A DNA stretch of 64,000 nt from Pseudomonadota bacterium. GTDB taxonomy: Bacteria > Pseudomonadota > Gammaproteobacteria > Burkholderiales > Burkholderiaceae_B. The stretch spans positions 186,001 to 250,000 of the forward strand of contig JAEXOO010000035.1 in the NCBI GenBank assembly GCA_023439305.1. Reading direction: 5' to 3'. Under the pieces are notes generated by a model. That model saw nothing but the letters and a program-made list of their open reading frames with translations, had not been told where the DNA came from and made no database searches. Every line of letters begins with the position of its first letter. Position 1 is the stretch's first letter. Below, piece by piece: positions 1-8,855 of this stretch. The position numbers and the translations under genes are program-made.

Positions 1-999
1 ATTGCCCGCGCGGCAGCCATGCTTGTCTTTGGAATGGCGGCGCAAGCGTCAGCGAACGAATGCACGGCGAGGCTGCAAGAGCTTGGTTTGCTGGCCAGCC
101 TGGACGCCGGCCATGAACTCATACAGCAGTACCGCGCCCTGCCCCCGCCTTGCCTGAAGCAAGGGCAAGACATCGCCGGGCAGGCCGGACTGCCGGCAGC
201 AGGCAACAGCGAATCCATCAAGCAATGGGCGCTTGCGCTGCACCAGCAGCGTATCAAAGGCCAGGCGCAGCAAGCCAAAAGCGCCTTGACTCAGGCGCAG
301 ATCACCGAGGTCAATCTGGATGCGCTCAAGGGCCTGGGGCCGGAAAACACCGTTCAAGCATTGAGCTCCATGGCCCTGGAAGTCGCCTCTGCCGGCTTGA
401 GCAGTCGACAGAAACATTCCGAAGCTCGCACGTTAAAAGAGGCATCCCGCAAGCTGAAAGGTAAGGAACCTGGCTGGCGCGACTATGGCACAGGAAACAC
501 AAGCCAACCCGGAAATACGCAGAGCGGACACGTCGATGACGGAAGCATGCATAGACCTATCCCCCCACTACCCGTGCCGGAATCCGCTATCAAGCAGGCT
601 CAATGCAAAGAAAGCCTGGCTTTTCTCGAGCCACAGCTGCGCAACTACAGCTCATACCAATTGCAGGAATTACGATCACAGATCTTAATGATCACCATTC
701 CCCAGATTCTGGAACAAAGCAAAAAAAAATACTCGGACAAACAGACTGCAATAAAAAATTTCCACGAAGAGGCAAAGACCAATCTGTACAACGCAGGCCA
801 AGCCGCCTTTGGGGCGCAAGCCTCGGATGGCTACGGCGATGTCGGCGTCCCCAAAGCCTTGAACGACCAGCATCCTCTGGATTACCCCTGCGACATAGAC
901 AGCGCAGCGCACGTGACCAATGTCTGTGGCTTGATCCTGAACCGCTGGGCCTCTTTGTTCAGCGCCACGACAGCGGCCATCCTGGAGAAATGCTGGTAG
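1..999 (+). CDS. Secreted protein of unknown function, 5' end outside window
   Basis: The reading frame is open to the first base of the window. The first ATG (position 19) follows an in-frame run coding IARAAA, so the real start probably lies upstream. The N-terminus (LVFGMAAQASA, then NEC) looks like the end of a Sec signal peptide with a cut after ASA, which would make the mature protein periplasmic or outer-membrane associated. The rest is hydrophilic, Gln- and Ala-rich, with several cysteines and a Pro-rich linker near residues 178-186 (PIPPLPVPES). I recognise no domain. It converges on the aminotransferase gene, whose 3' end lies 11 bases away. Confidence 0.55.
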   Translation: MARAAAMLVFGMAAQASANECTARLQELGLLASLDAGHELIQQYRALPPPCLKQGQDIAGQAGLPAAGNSESIKQWALALHQQRIKGQAQQAKSALTQAQITEVNLDALKGLGPENTVQALSSMALEVASAGLSSRQKHSEARTLKEASRKLKGKEPGWRDYGTGNTSQPGNTQSGHVDDGSMHRPIPPLPVPESAIKQAQCKESLAFLEPQLRNYSSYQLQELRSQILMITIPQILEQSKKKYSDKQTAIKNFHEEAKTNLYNAGQAAFGAQASDGYGDVGVPKALNDQHPLDYPCDIDSAAHVTNVCGLILNRWASLFSATTAAILEKCW

Positions 1000-1010
1000 C
1001 CGGAGTTTCT

Positions 1011-2141
1011 TTATTCCTGAATCACAGCTAAGGCTTTTTCCAGACGTTCCACCGTGCGATCCAGGTTATTGAGTTTGTCCAACCCGAACAGACCGATGCG
1101 AAAGGTCTTGAAATCCGCCGGTTCATCGCACATCAGCGGCACGCCCGAAGCCGCCTGCAAGCCGGCCTGGGCAAACTTGGCGGACGAATGAATGCCGTCG
1201 TCCGTGGTGTAGCACACCACCACGCCCGGCGCTTCGAATCCCGGTGCTGCCACGCTGCGGAAACCATGGTCGGCCAACAAAGCGCGCACGCGGCGACCCA
1301 GTTCCAGCTGGCGCGTACGGATTACATCGAAACCGATGCTTTCGGTCTCCGCCATAGCTTGCTGCAGGATCTTCAGGGAATCCGTAGGCAAGGTGGCGTG
1401 ATAGGCATGGCTGCCGTTCTCGTAGGTTTCCATGATCTGCAGCCACTTGCGCAGATCGCAGGCAAAACTGGTGCTGGTGGTGCTGTCGATATGCTGGCGG
1501 GCACGCTCGCTGAGCATGACCAGGCCGCAGCAGGCCGACCCCGTCCAGCCCTTCTGCGGCGCGCTGATCAGCACATCCACCCCCACGGACTTCATGTCTA
1601 CCCACACGGTGCCCGAGGCAATGCAGTCCAATACGAACAAACCGCCGACGGCATGTACGGCATCGGCCACCTGGCGCATGTAGTCGTCAGTCAACATGAT
1701 GCCCGACGCTGTTTCCACGTGCGGCGCAAAGACCAGGGCCGGTTTTTCAGCCTGAATGGCGGCCAGCACCTCGTCTAGGGGCGCAGGCGCAAACGCGGCC
1801 TGACTGCCTTCCTGGATGGGACGGGCCTTCAGCACCGTGGTGCTGGCCGGGATCGAGCCCATGTCGAAGATCTGCGTCCAGCGATAACTGAACCAGCCGT
1901 TGCGGATCACCATGCATTTGCGGTCCGTCGCGAACTGGCGCGCTACCGCTTCCATGCCGAATGAGCCGCTGCCCGGCACCACAATGGCGGAATGCGCCTG
2001 ATAAACCTGCTTGAGGGTGCGGGAGATCTCGCGCATCACCTCCTGAAAGGTCTTGGACATGTGGTTCAGGGCGCGGTCGGTATAGACCACCGAATACTCA
2101 AGCAAGCCGTCGGGATCGACGGGAGTGCTGTTGTCAGACAT
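1011..2141 (-). CDS. Class V PLP-dependent aminotransferase
   Basis: The 376-residue protein has the fold-type I class V layout. A Gly-rich cofactor region lies near residues 55-65 (VVPGSGSFGMEA), the cofactor aspartate near residue 172 (FVLDCIAS), and the Schiff-base lysine at about K197 in SAPQKGWTG. Relatives are serine-pyruvate, alanine-glyoxylate and 2-aminoethylphosphonate-pyruvate aminotransferases, so it should move an amino group from a small amino acid to a 2-oxo acid in the cytoplasm. The substrate cannot be read from the sequence. It is transcribed alone, divergent from the phosphatase gene. Confidence 0.8.
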   Translation of the reverse strand: MSDNSTPVDPDGLLEYSVVYTDRALNHMSKTFQEVMREISRTLKQVYQAHSAIVVPGSGSFGMEAVARQFATDRKCMVIRNGWFSYRWTQIFDMGSIPASTTVLKARPIQEGSQAAFAPAPLDEVLAAIQAEKPALVFAPHVETASGIMLTDDYMRQVADAVHAVGGLFVLDCIASGTVWVDMKSVGVDVLISAPQKGWTGSACCGLVMLSERARQHIDSTTSTSFACDLRKWLQIMETYENGSHAYHATLPTDSLKILQQAMAETESIGFDVIRTRQLELGRRVRALLADHGFRSVAAPGFEAPGVVVCYTTDDGIHSSAKFAQAGLQAASGVPLMCDEPADFKTFRIGLFGLDKLNNLDRTVERLEKALAVIQE

Positions 2142-2310
2142 GAAAACCTCGGGATTCAGAAACAGAAGATATAAGGAATGGGTGAATTTTAGACCATACC
2201 GGTCGCCGCGGGCAGGTTCCCATCACCCTATTCGGGGCCGGCCATTCTTGACTCAGACCTGGGCACTGAGTACCGTGAGGCCCAGCGCTTTATCCAGTCT
2301 GGACTCCCTG

Positions 2311-2982
2311 ATGCACATACCCCACTTCAGCCTGAACACCCTGGGACGAGACATCGCCGTGGGCGATGTGCATGGCTGCTTCAGCAAGCTCCAGGCCGCC
2401 CTGGCGGCCATCCGCTTCGATCCGTCCCGGGACAGGCTGTTTTCAGTAGGCGACCTGGTCGATCGCGGTCCCGAATCCAGGCAGGCGCTGCAATGGCTGG
2501 ACCTGCCTTGGTTCCATGCCATCTGTGGCAACCACGAGTTGATGACCTGGCGGCGCGCCGCCGGCAAACCTCTCCAGGAGTGCGACCATCGCATCCACGG
2601 CGGCCTGTGGCTGGATGACTGCTCCCCCGACGAACAACAGCGTATCGCCCAACGCCTGCAGGCGCTGCCTCTGGCCATGGAAGTGGATACGCCCCAGGGC
2701 TTGGTGGGCATTGTGCATGCCGACTTCCCCTACGACGACTGGAGCGCCATCCACGCGCCCGGCTTCGATGCCAACGACGAATACGTCTGTCTATGGTCCA
2801 TCGATCGCTTCGAAGCGCGCTACGCTAAACCCGTGCGCAACCTGCGCGCCCTGATCCACGGCCACCGCACTACCCGCAAAATGCTGCAACTGGGCAATGT
2901 CTACTTCATCGACACCGGCGGCTGGCGCGACGGCGGCCACTTCACGCTGCTGGACCTGCATACGCTGACGCCGCTAACTTGA
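2311..2982 (+). CDS. PPP-family metallophosphatase (PrpA/PphA-like)
   Basis: The 223-residue protein carries the metal-binding motifs of PPP-type phosphatases in order: GDVHGC (18-23), GDLVDRG (47-53), GNHE (73-76), a histidine in VHADFP and a C-terminal HGHRTTRK. Family members remove phosphate from phosphoproteins or from Ap4A-like nucleotides in the cytoplasm, using two metal ions. The frame is open 186 bases further upstream, but the earlier ATG at 2125 falls inside the neighbouring aminotransferase gene and gives a charged, unrelated extension. The ATG at 2311 puts the first motif at the usual distance from the N-terminus. Confidence 0.75.
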   Translation: MHIPHFSLNTLGRDIAVGDVHGCFSKLQAALAAIRFDPSRDRLFSVGDLVDRGPESRQALQWLDLPWFHAICGNHELMTWRRAAGKPLQECDHRIHGGLWLDDCSPDEQQRIAQRLQALPLAMEVDTPQGLVGIVHADFPYDDWSAIHAPGFDANDEYVCLWSIDRFEARYAKPVRNLRALIHGHRTTRKMLQLGNVYFIDTGGWRDGGHFTLLDLHTLTPLT

Positions 2983-2983
2983 A

Positions 2984-4675
2984 CTAGCCGCCTCGCAGAT
3001 CCTCCTGGCCGCCCTTCTCCTGCATCTGACGGCGCAGGTGCCGCTTCAATACAGCCACCTCATCATCTGACCAGGCACGGCCGGGCGCTACTTCAAGCCA
3101 GGCATCAATATAGTCTTCCGGCGCATACACGTGCCCATAACCGAGCGGCGCGCCCATGGACAGGCTCATGTCCAGGGCCAATTGCAGAAAGGTCACGACC
3201 GGGTACCAGCGAAACTGCGGCGACACATCTGGACCACGTGGTGCATCCAGCCATTCCGGCTGGCGGTACAAGGCGCGTTGCTCAAAAAAGACCACAGCGT
3301 CACTGGCGTATTGCAAATAGACAATACGCAGCGGCCCCCAATCCGCGTAAGCGGCCGGCGCAGCGCCGTCCTGATTCAGGAAGCGCACATAGGCGCCGTC
3401 CCCGAAAACCGGCAGCCAGGCCGGGCTGCCGTCGTTCCTGTCCTGCGTGATCTGCCGCCAATCGGCGCTCATGAACGGCGGTCCACTCCAGAGCGCGCCA
3501 TGAATGGGATCTTCCAGCATCTCGAACAGCAGCAGTGATTTTTCCGAGTTCATGGCTCCCAGGCTCAAGCCATGCAAATACAGACGGGGCCGCTCCTGCC
3601 GGGGCAACTGCTTCCAGTATCCGTAGACCTCAATGAACAACGCACGCGCGGACGCCGCGCCCATGTCCGCCTGGAACAACAGCGACAGCGGGCTGTTCAG
3701 ATAGGAATACTGCATGGCCACGCTGGCCACATTCCCGTCATGCAGGTATTCCAGCCCATCCATCGCAGCCGGATCTACCCAGCCCGTGCCTGTCGGGGTG
3801 ATGATGACCAGGACTTCGCGCTGAAAACCGCCCTGTCGGATCAATTCCGCCAAGGCCCGCTTGGCTCTATCCTGCACAGACTGTCCCACGTTCAAACCTG
3901 CGTAGACACGCACGGGTTCCAGTGCATCCCGCCCCGTCAAGGCTTGTATCGCCTCGGCACCGGGAGCCGAGGCGATGAATTCCCGCCCCGCCCGGCCCAG
4001 ATCCTTCCAGGCCAGCAAAGACCCGGGAGCACCCGTCTTGCCGGGTTGCAAGGGCTGAGGCCGTTCAGGTTCGATCAGGGCGTCGTATTCCTGAAAAGAG
4101 CGATCCGCCAGCGTGAAGACCGCCTGCACCAGCACGCCATTGACCAGGGTCCAGAGCAGCGCTGCCGTCACGCCTATGCCCAGAACCGTACCCACCTTGC
4201 GCGGGAGGTAGCGGCGCACGCCCGCCACGATTCGACCGCCCAGCCAGAGCGCGCCCCGCGTCAAGAGCAAAAAGACCAGGAAACTAAGCAAGGCCAGCGC
4301 CGAGACACGCACGGGATAAGCACTGTCCAAGGGCTCCATGCGCATCACAGCATGAATCGAATTCTGCCATCCGACCGACAAGACCAACGCCGCGATAGCA
4401 GCCGCCATACAAAGCAGTCCAATAAACAGCAAGGTGCGACGGCGCAGCACGGCTCCCGGTTCGGGCAGTTCCAGATAACACCACAGGCGGCGAAGCAGAT
4501 AGCCCAGACCATAACCACAACTGAACGCCACCCCGCACAAGACGCCTTGCATGACCACGCTGCGCGGGGCCAGGCTGGGAGTCAAGGCGGCCGCAAAAAA
4601 CAAAGTGCCCAACAAAAGCCCCATGCCCGACAAGGAACGGCGCAAGGCCTGAAACACTAAAAACAGTCTTGTCAT
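2984..4675 (-). CDS. Membrane-anchored alpha/beta-hydrolase family protein (Abhydrolase_9)
   Basis: The 563-residue protein starts with about five hydrophobic segments (roughly residues 12-32, 42-62, 82-102, 124-140 and 160-188). A soluble domain follows with a nucleophile elbow HGLSLGA at 368-374 (Ser371). This is the two-part layout of the Abhydrolase_9_N/Abhydrolase_9 families (COG4425), conserved membrane proteins whose substrate is not established. A lipid or ester substrate is only an inference from the serine-hydrolase elbow. The gene converges on the phosphatase gene with a one-base gap, so the two 3' ends share their termination region. Confidence 0.75.
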   Translation of the reverse strand: MTRLFLVFQALRRSLSGMGLLLGTLFFAAALTPSLAPRSVVMQGVLCGVAFSCGYGLGYLLRRLWCYLELPEPGAVLRRRTLLFIGLLCMAAAIAALVLSVGWQNSIHAVMRMEPLDSAYPVRVSALALLSFLVFLLLTRGALWLGGRIVAGVRRYLPRKVGTVLGIGVTAALLWTLVNGVLVQAVFTLADRSFQEYDALIEPERPQPLQPGKTGAPGSLLAWKDLGRAGREFIASAPGAEAIQALTGRDALEPVRVYAGLNVGQSVQDRAKRALAELIRQGGFQREVLVIITPTGTGWVDPAAMDGLEYLHDGNVASVAMQYSYLNSPLSLLFQADMGAASARALFIEVYGYWKQLPRQERPRLYLHGLSLGAMNSEKSLLLFEMLEDPIHGALWSGPPFMSADWRQITQDRNDGSPAWLPVFGDGAYVRFLNQDGAAPAAYADWGPLRIVYLQYASDAVVFFEQRALYRQPEWLDAPRGPDVSPQFRWYPVVTFLQLALDMSLSMGAPLGYGHVYAPEDYIDAWLEVAPGRAWSDDEVAVLKRHLRRQMQEKGGQEDLRGG

Positions 4676-4852
4676 GCCGGACTTCCCAAAGAAAACAGTC
4701 GTCGTGACCTCACGGCCAAAATTCTACCTTGAGGCGCTATTTATCCAAGGCCCGGGCCGCAGCCCTGGCAGGTTTCGTTATACTGACCCGCATTCCGGGT
4801 TTGATCAGCCTGATTTACGTGTGTCATGTCATGTCCACGAGGAGCGAAACAA

Positions 4853-6181
4853 ATGAATCGTCGAAATTTCATGCTGACCGCCCCGGCTGCTGCGCTTGGG
4901 TCCTTGGTGCTGCCCGCCGCCGGTCTGGCAGCCCCCGCCATTATCCAAAGCACGACGCAGCTGCTGCCGCGCCGCAGCAAAGGCCCGCGCATCGTCATCT
5001 GCGGTGGTGGCTGGGGTGGCATGACCGCCGCCCGCTACCTGGCCGAACTGATACCCGGCGCCGACGTAGTACTGCTGGAGCGCAATCCCACCTTCTGGTC
5101 GGGCCCCATGAGCAATAAGTGGCTGATCGACATCGTCAATACCGATTTCCTCAATCACGACATGTTGGCGCCCTCGATCAAGTACGGCTACACCCTGGTC
5201 AATACCGAGGTCACGGCCTTCGAGCGCGACAAGAAAGTCGTGCGCACCACGCAGGGCGCGATCGATTACGACTACCTGATCCTGTCCGGGGGCATACGCA
5301 ATGCCTACGACGCCTGGTTCGGCAACGATCGGCAAGCCGCGGAATACACGCGCCAGCATTTCCCCAACGCCTATGTGCCGAATGCGGAAATGTTCGCCCT
5401 CAAGAACAAGCTCAAGGCCTTCAAGGGCGGCACCATCGTCATGACCTTGCCGCCCCCGCCGCATCGCTGCCCGCCCTCGCCCTACGAGCGCGCCTGCCTG
5501 ATGGCCTGGCACATCAAGCGCCACAAGATTCCCGGCAAGATCATCATCCTGGATCCAAAGCCCAAGATCGCCCCTATCGGGGAAGGCTACCGCGCCGCCT
5601 TTGAAGAGCTCTATCCGGACATCATCACCCATGTACCCAACGCCGTCGTGCGCGAAGTCGATCCCTTCAACAAACGGATCAAGACAGCCGCGGGCGATTT
5701 CGACTTCGACGATGCCGTTCTGATGCCCCCGCACCAAGCCGCCGACATGGTCTGGTATGCCGACCTGATCGGCAAGGGTCCGGACGGCAAGCCCACCGGC
5801 TGGGCCGATATGGACCCGCGCTTTTTCACCGCACGCCAAGACGACAATGTCTACATTGTGGGTGATGCCATGGGCTTTATATCCGATCAGTTCGGCCATT
5901 ACCCCAAGAGCGCGCACGTTGCGCACGCCATCGGCAAGATCGTCGCGCGCAACATCGCCGAGCGGGTCGCGGGCAAGGAGGTCGTACCCGTGCTGCCCGA
6001 CAACCTGTGCTACATGATGGTCAACGGCGATCCCCAAGAAGAAATCTCGGTCAAGTTCGAATACGAGCTGGATCCGAACGGAAAAGTCCTGCAGACCCAG
6101 ATCGACATGGACGTGCGCACCAGCGACCTTGTGCAAGAAGACTTCCAATGGATCAAGAGCCGTTTCAATGACTTTCTCTAA
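4853..6181 (+). CDS. Flavocytochrome c sulfide dehydrogenase-type flavoprotein, copy 1
   Basis: The 442-residue protein starts with a Tat-like leader (MNRRNFML). An FAD-binding GGGWGG loop follows near 51-56, with a FCSD/SQR-like body and the two redox cysteines C206 (HRCPPSPYERAC) and C386 (NLCYMM). In Allochromatium FccB the FAD is also covalently bound through a cysteine. Here the matching position reads FWSGPMSN, with glycine where copy 2 has C77, so the FAD is probably not covalently bound. The start at 4853 has a GGAG ribosome site and places the twin arginines at residues 3-4. It opens the sulfur operon and overlaps soxY by 14 bases. It probably oxidises sulfide or a persulfide in the periplasm. 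Confidence 0.8.
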   Translation: MNRRNFMLTAPAAALGSLVLPAAGLAAPAIIQSTTQLLPRRSKGPRIVICGGGWGGMTAARYLAELIPGADVVLLERNPTFWSGPMSNKWLIDIVNTDFLNHDMLAPSIKYGYTLVNTEVTAFERDKKVVRTTQGAIDYDYLILSGGIRNAYDAWFGNDRQAAEYTRQHFPNAYVPNAEMFALKNKLKAFKGGTIVMTLPPPPHRCPPSPYERACLMAWHIKRHKIPGKIIILDPKPKIAPIGEGYRAAFEELYPDIITHVPNAVVREVDPFNKRIKTAAGDFDFDDAVLMPPHQAADMVWYADLIGKGPDGKPTGWADMDPRFFTARQDDNVYIVGDAMGFISDQFGHYPKSAHVAHAIGKIVARNIAERVAGKEVVPVLPDNLCYMMVNGDPQEEISVKFEYELDPNGKVLQTQIDMDVRTSDLVQEDFQWIKSRFNDFL

Positions 6182-6674
6182 TATTCCCCCGCGCTTTGCC
6201 CGCCGTCGCCAGCTGATTCTGGGCACGGCGGCCGGACTGGGCGCATCCTGGCTGCCGATCGGAGCGCTGAATGCACAGCCCGCCTTCCAGCAATTGCTCA
6301 AGCCAGCCACCGCCGCGCAGGTCCAGGCCATCGTGGACGAATTCCTGAAAGGCGCGAGCCCAGTGGAGCAAGGCCTGAAGCTGGACATGCCCGTTCTGGG
6401 CGACAACCCCTCGTCGGTGCCGGTCAAAGTGGTGCTGGACGGGCCAGTCACGCCGCAGCGGTATTGCCAGGAGCTGATCATTCTGGCCGAAGGCAATCCC
6501 CACCCGCTGGCCTGCCGCTTCAACTTCACGCCGCTGGCCGGCACCACGGAAGTCGCAGTGCGGCTGCGCCTGATCGAAACTCAATCCATTCGAGCCCTGG
6601 CGCGCATGAGCGACGGGCAAGTGCTCAGCGCCCGCCATCACATCACCGTGACCGCCGGCGGCTGCGGCATGTAA
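6168..6674 (+). CDS. soxY: Thiosulfate-oxidation carrier protein SoxY
   Basis: The 168-residue protein has a Tat-type leader with three arginines (RRRQLILGT, residues 12-20) and a probable cut after LNA. The C-terminus ends AGGCGM. SoxY carries sulfur intermediates on the cysteine of its flexible C-terminal GGCGG tail; here that is Cys166 and the last glycine is replaced by methionine. It pairs with SoxZ in the periplasm. The start at 6168 overlaps the flavoprotein gene by 14 bases, so translation is probably coupled. No soxAX, soxB or soxCD is present in the operon, so the sulfur donor for this carrier is unclear. Confidence 0.88.
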   Translation: MTFSNIPPRFARRRQLILGTAAGLGASWLPIGALNAQPAFQQLLKPATAAQVQAIVDEFLKGASPVEQGLKLDMPVLGDNPSSVPVKVVLDGPVTPQRYCQELIILAEGNPHPLACRFNFTPLAGTTEVAVRLRLIETQSIRALARMSDGQVLSARHHITVTAGGCGM

Positions 6675-6690
6675 TTCAAGGTTCACCATC

Positions 6691-7014
6691 ATGAGCAAAC
6701 CCCGTATCTGGGTCAGCAACGCCACCCCAAAAGCCGATGAAATCGTCCGTGTCCGCGCCCTGATCGAACACCGCATGGAAAGTGGCTTGCGCCTGGGCGC
6801 CGACGGCAAGGAAATCCCGCGCAACATCGTGCACGAATTCACGGCCAGGTTGGACGGCGAACTGCTGTTCACCTGGCAGCCCGAAACCGCCGTGTCTCAA
6901 AACCCCTACATCGAGTTCACCTTTGTGGCGCGCCGCCCGGGTGCCCTGCAAATGAGCTGGACCGACGACAAGGGGGCCGTCATCACCAGCGAAACCGCAT
7001 TGACGCTGGCCTGA
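6691..7014 (+). CDS. soxZ: Thiosulfate-oxidation carrier partner SoxZ
   Basis: The 107-residue protein begins KPRIWVSNATPKADEIVRVR and has the immunoglobulin-like beta pattern typical of SoxZ, with a PYIEFTF core and no signal peptide. SoxZ forms the heterodimer with SoxY and is normally exported together with it through SoxY's Tat leader. It lies 16 bases after soxY, in the same operon. Confidence 0.88.
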   Translation: MSKPRIWVSNATPKADEIVRVRALIEHRMESGLRLGADGKEIPRNIVHEFTARLDGELLFTWQPETAVSQNPYIEFTFVARRPGALQMSWTDDKGAVITSETALTLA

Positions 7015-7167
7015 CGCATTGTCCGGCATTGCGCAGAAAGCAAGCGTGCATAAGGCAGGCAAAGGCTCATAACCCACACTTATATACACATGGAATTCGG
7101 GTGTATCGAGAGTGCTAAGCTTGCCCCTTCTTCATACAAACCGTTGCAAACGGAGATAAATAAAGAT

Positions 7168-7524
7168 ATGCGCACTTTCCGCTCAGGCGCCCGTCTGGTC
7201 GCCGCCGCCTTCTTGGCGGCCTGCGCCGGCCTGCCCTCAGTCTCGGTCGCCCAATCCACCTTCGATGTGACGGTCGCCGCTGGCTCCTGTGCCAACTGCC
7301 ACGGCACAGATGGGCAATCCGCTACCCTGATCCCGACCATCGCCGGTCGCCCCGAATCCACACTGCTGGCTCAGCTACGGGCGTTCCAGGCCGATACCCC
7401 GCCGCCCGGCACCACGATCATGAACCGCCTGATCAAGGGCTTCAAAGACGAAGAACTGGCCGCGCTGGCGCGTCATTTCTCGCAGATCGATGTCAAGAAC
7501 AACTCGGGTACGGAAGGCCGCTAA
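7168..7524 (+). CDS. Small c-type cytochrome (FccA/SoxE-like)
   Basis: The 118-residue protein has an N-terminal hydrophobic leader and one heme motif, C41-A-N-C-H45, followed by a Met-containing stretch (TIMNRLIKGF) that could give the axial ligand. The leader contains LAAC at residues 16-19, a possible lipobox, and also a possible signal-peptidase I site near SVSVAQS; which is used is not clear. The start at 7168 has a GGAGA ribosome site and gives a normal leader; an in-frame ATG at 7090 would add 26 residues without leader features. One base separates it from the second flavoprotein gene, so it is the likely electron acceptor of that enzyme. Confidence 0.82.
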   Translation: MRTFRSGARLVAAAFLAACAGLPSVSVAQSTFDVTVAAGSCANCHGTDGQSATLIPTIAGRPESTLLAQLRAFQADTPPPGTTIMNRLIKGFKDEELAALARHFSQIDVKNNSGTEGR

Positions 7525-7525
7525 C

Positions 7526-8821
7526 ATGAAATCTCCTGCAAACAATTCTCGCCGCCAATGGCTGAGCCGCGTCGGCCACACCGCCCTCGCCGGCGCCGCG
7601 CTGCTGTCCGTACCCGTCTATGCGCGCGGCGCAACGGCCCAGGTCGTCATCATCGGCGGCGGCTTCGGCGGCGCCACGGCGGCCCGCTACATCAAGCGCC
7701 GCAACCCCGCCATCCAGGTCACACTGGTCGAACCCGTCACCACCTTCTATACCTGCCCATTTACTAATCTGTATCTGGCGGGTCTGCGTACGTTCGAACA
7801 GCAAGGCCATACCTTCGATGACCTGAAAGCCATCGGCGTGAATGTCGTGCACGACCTGGCCACCGCCGTGGACACCAGCGGCAAAAAAGTCACCCTGTCC
7901 AAAGGACAGGTGCTGCCTTACGACAAGCTGCTGCTGTCGCCCGGCATCGATTTCCGCTGGGGCGCACTGGAAGGCTACGACGAAGCCGCCGCACAGCGAG
8001 CCCCCCACGCCTGGAAAGCGGGCGACCAGACCCGACTGCTCAAAAGCCAGCTGGACGGCATGCGCGACGGCGGCACCTTCGTGATGGTCGCTCCCGAGAA
8101 CCCTTTCCGCTGCCCTCCCGGCCCCTATGAGCGGGTCAGCATGGTGGCGCACTACCTGAAGCAGAACAAGCCCAAGTCCAAGATCCTGATCCTGGACGCC
8201 AAGGACGCGTTTTCCAAGCAAGGCCTGTTCCAGGACGGCTGGAAGAAACACTACGGCGACATGATCGAATGGGTGCCCATGTCCAAGGACGGCAAAGTCG
8301 TGCGCGTGGACGCCCAGAACCTGAGCGTGGAAACCGAATTCGGCGAAATCCACAAAGCTGATGTGCTGAACGTGATTCCGCCCCAGAAAGCAGGCCTGAT
8401 CGCCGAAAAGGCCGGCGTTACCAACGCCAGCGGCTGGGTGCCGATCAAGCCGGACACCTTCGAATCCGAACTGGTGGCCGACGTCTACGTAGTCGGTGAC
8501 GCCACCATCGCATCGCCCATGCCCAAATCCGGTTTCGTGGCCAACACGCAAGCCAAGGTCGCCGCCGCCGCCATCGTCAGCGCGCTGGACGGCAAGCCCG
8601 CCGCACAGGCGTCCTTTACCAATACCTGCTACAGTCTGATCGCGCCGGACTACGGCATTTCCGTCGGACACCTGTACACGGTCGCCGACGGCAAAGTGGT
8701 CGAAGCCTCGGGTGGCGTCAGCCCCAAAGAGGCCGACGCCCAGTTCCGCAAGCTGGAAGCCCAGTACGGCGAGGCCTGGTACAACGCCATCACCCGCGAC
8801 ATCTGGGGCACCCGCGCCTGA
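7526..8821 (+). CDS. Flavocytochrome c sulfide dehydrogenase flavoprotein, copy 2 (FccB/SoxF-like)
   Basis: The 431-residue protein has a Tat leader (RRQWLSRVG), an FAD-binding GGGFGG loop at 44-49 and the redox-active cysteines C196 (FRCPPGPYER) and C368 (NTCYS). It also has C77 in FYTCPFTN, the position that carries covalent FAD in Allochromatium FccB. It is therefore a full FccB/SoxF-type protein that should oxidise sulfide to sulfur or polysulfide and pass electrons to a cytochrome c, here the adjacent gene product. The start 1 base after the cytochrome stop codon indicates a tightly coupled pair. Confidence 0.85.
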   Translation: MKSPANNSRRQWLSRVGHTALAGAALLSVPVYARGATAQVVIIGGGFGGATAARYIKRRNPAIQVTLVEPVTTFYTCPFTNLYLAGLRTFEQQGHTFDDLKAIGVNVVHDLATAVDTSGKKVTLSKGQVLPYDKLLLSPGIDFRWGALEGYDEAAAQRAPHAWKAGDQTRLLKSQLDGMRDGGTFVMVAPENPFRCPPGPYERVSMVAHYLKQNKPKSKILILDAKDAFSKQGLFQDGWKKHYGDMIEWVPMSKDGKVVRVDAQNLSVETEFGEIHKADVLNVIPPQKAGLIAEKAGVTNASGWVPIKPDTFESELVADVYVVGDATIASPMPKSGFVANTQAKVAAAAIVSALDGKPAAQASFTNTCYSLIAPDYGISVGHLYTVADGKVVEASGGVSPKEADAQFRKLEAQYGEAWYNAITRDIWGTRA

Positions 8822-8855
8822 ACCCGTCTGTCTGAATCCATCTCTTTTTACTCGC

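Noticed and set aside
4829..6547. A 572-codon open frame on the minus strand opposite the first FCSD flavoprotein
   Set aside because: It is the antisense of a clear flavoprotein gene in high-GC DNA; the translation has no recognisable domain and no ribosome site.
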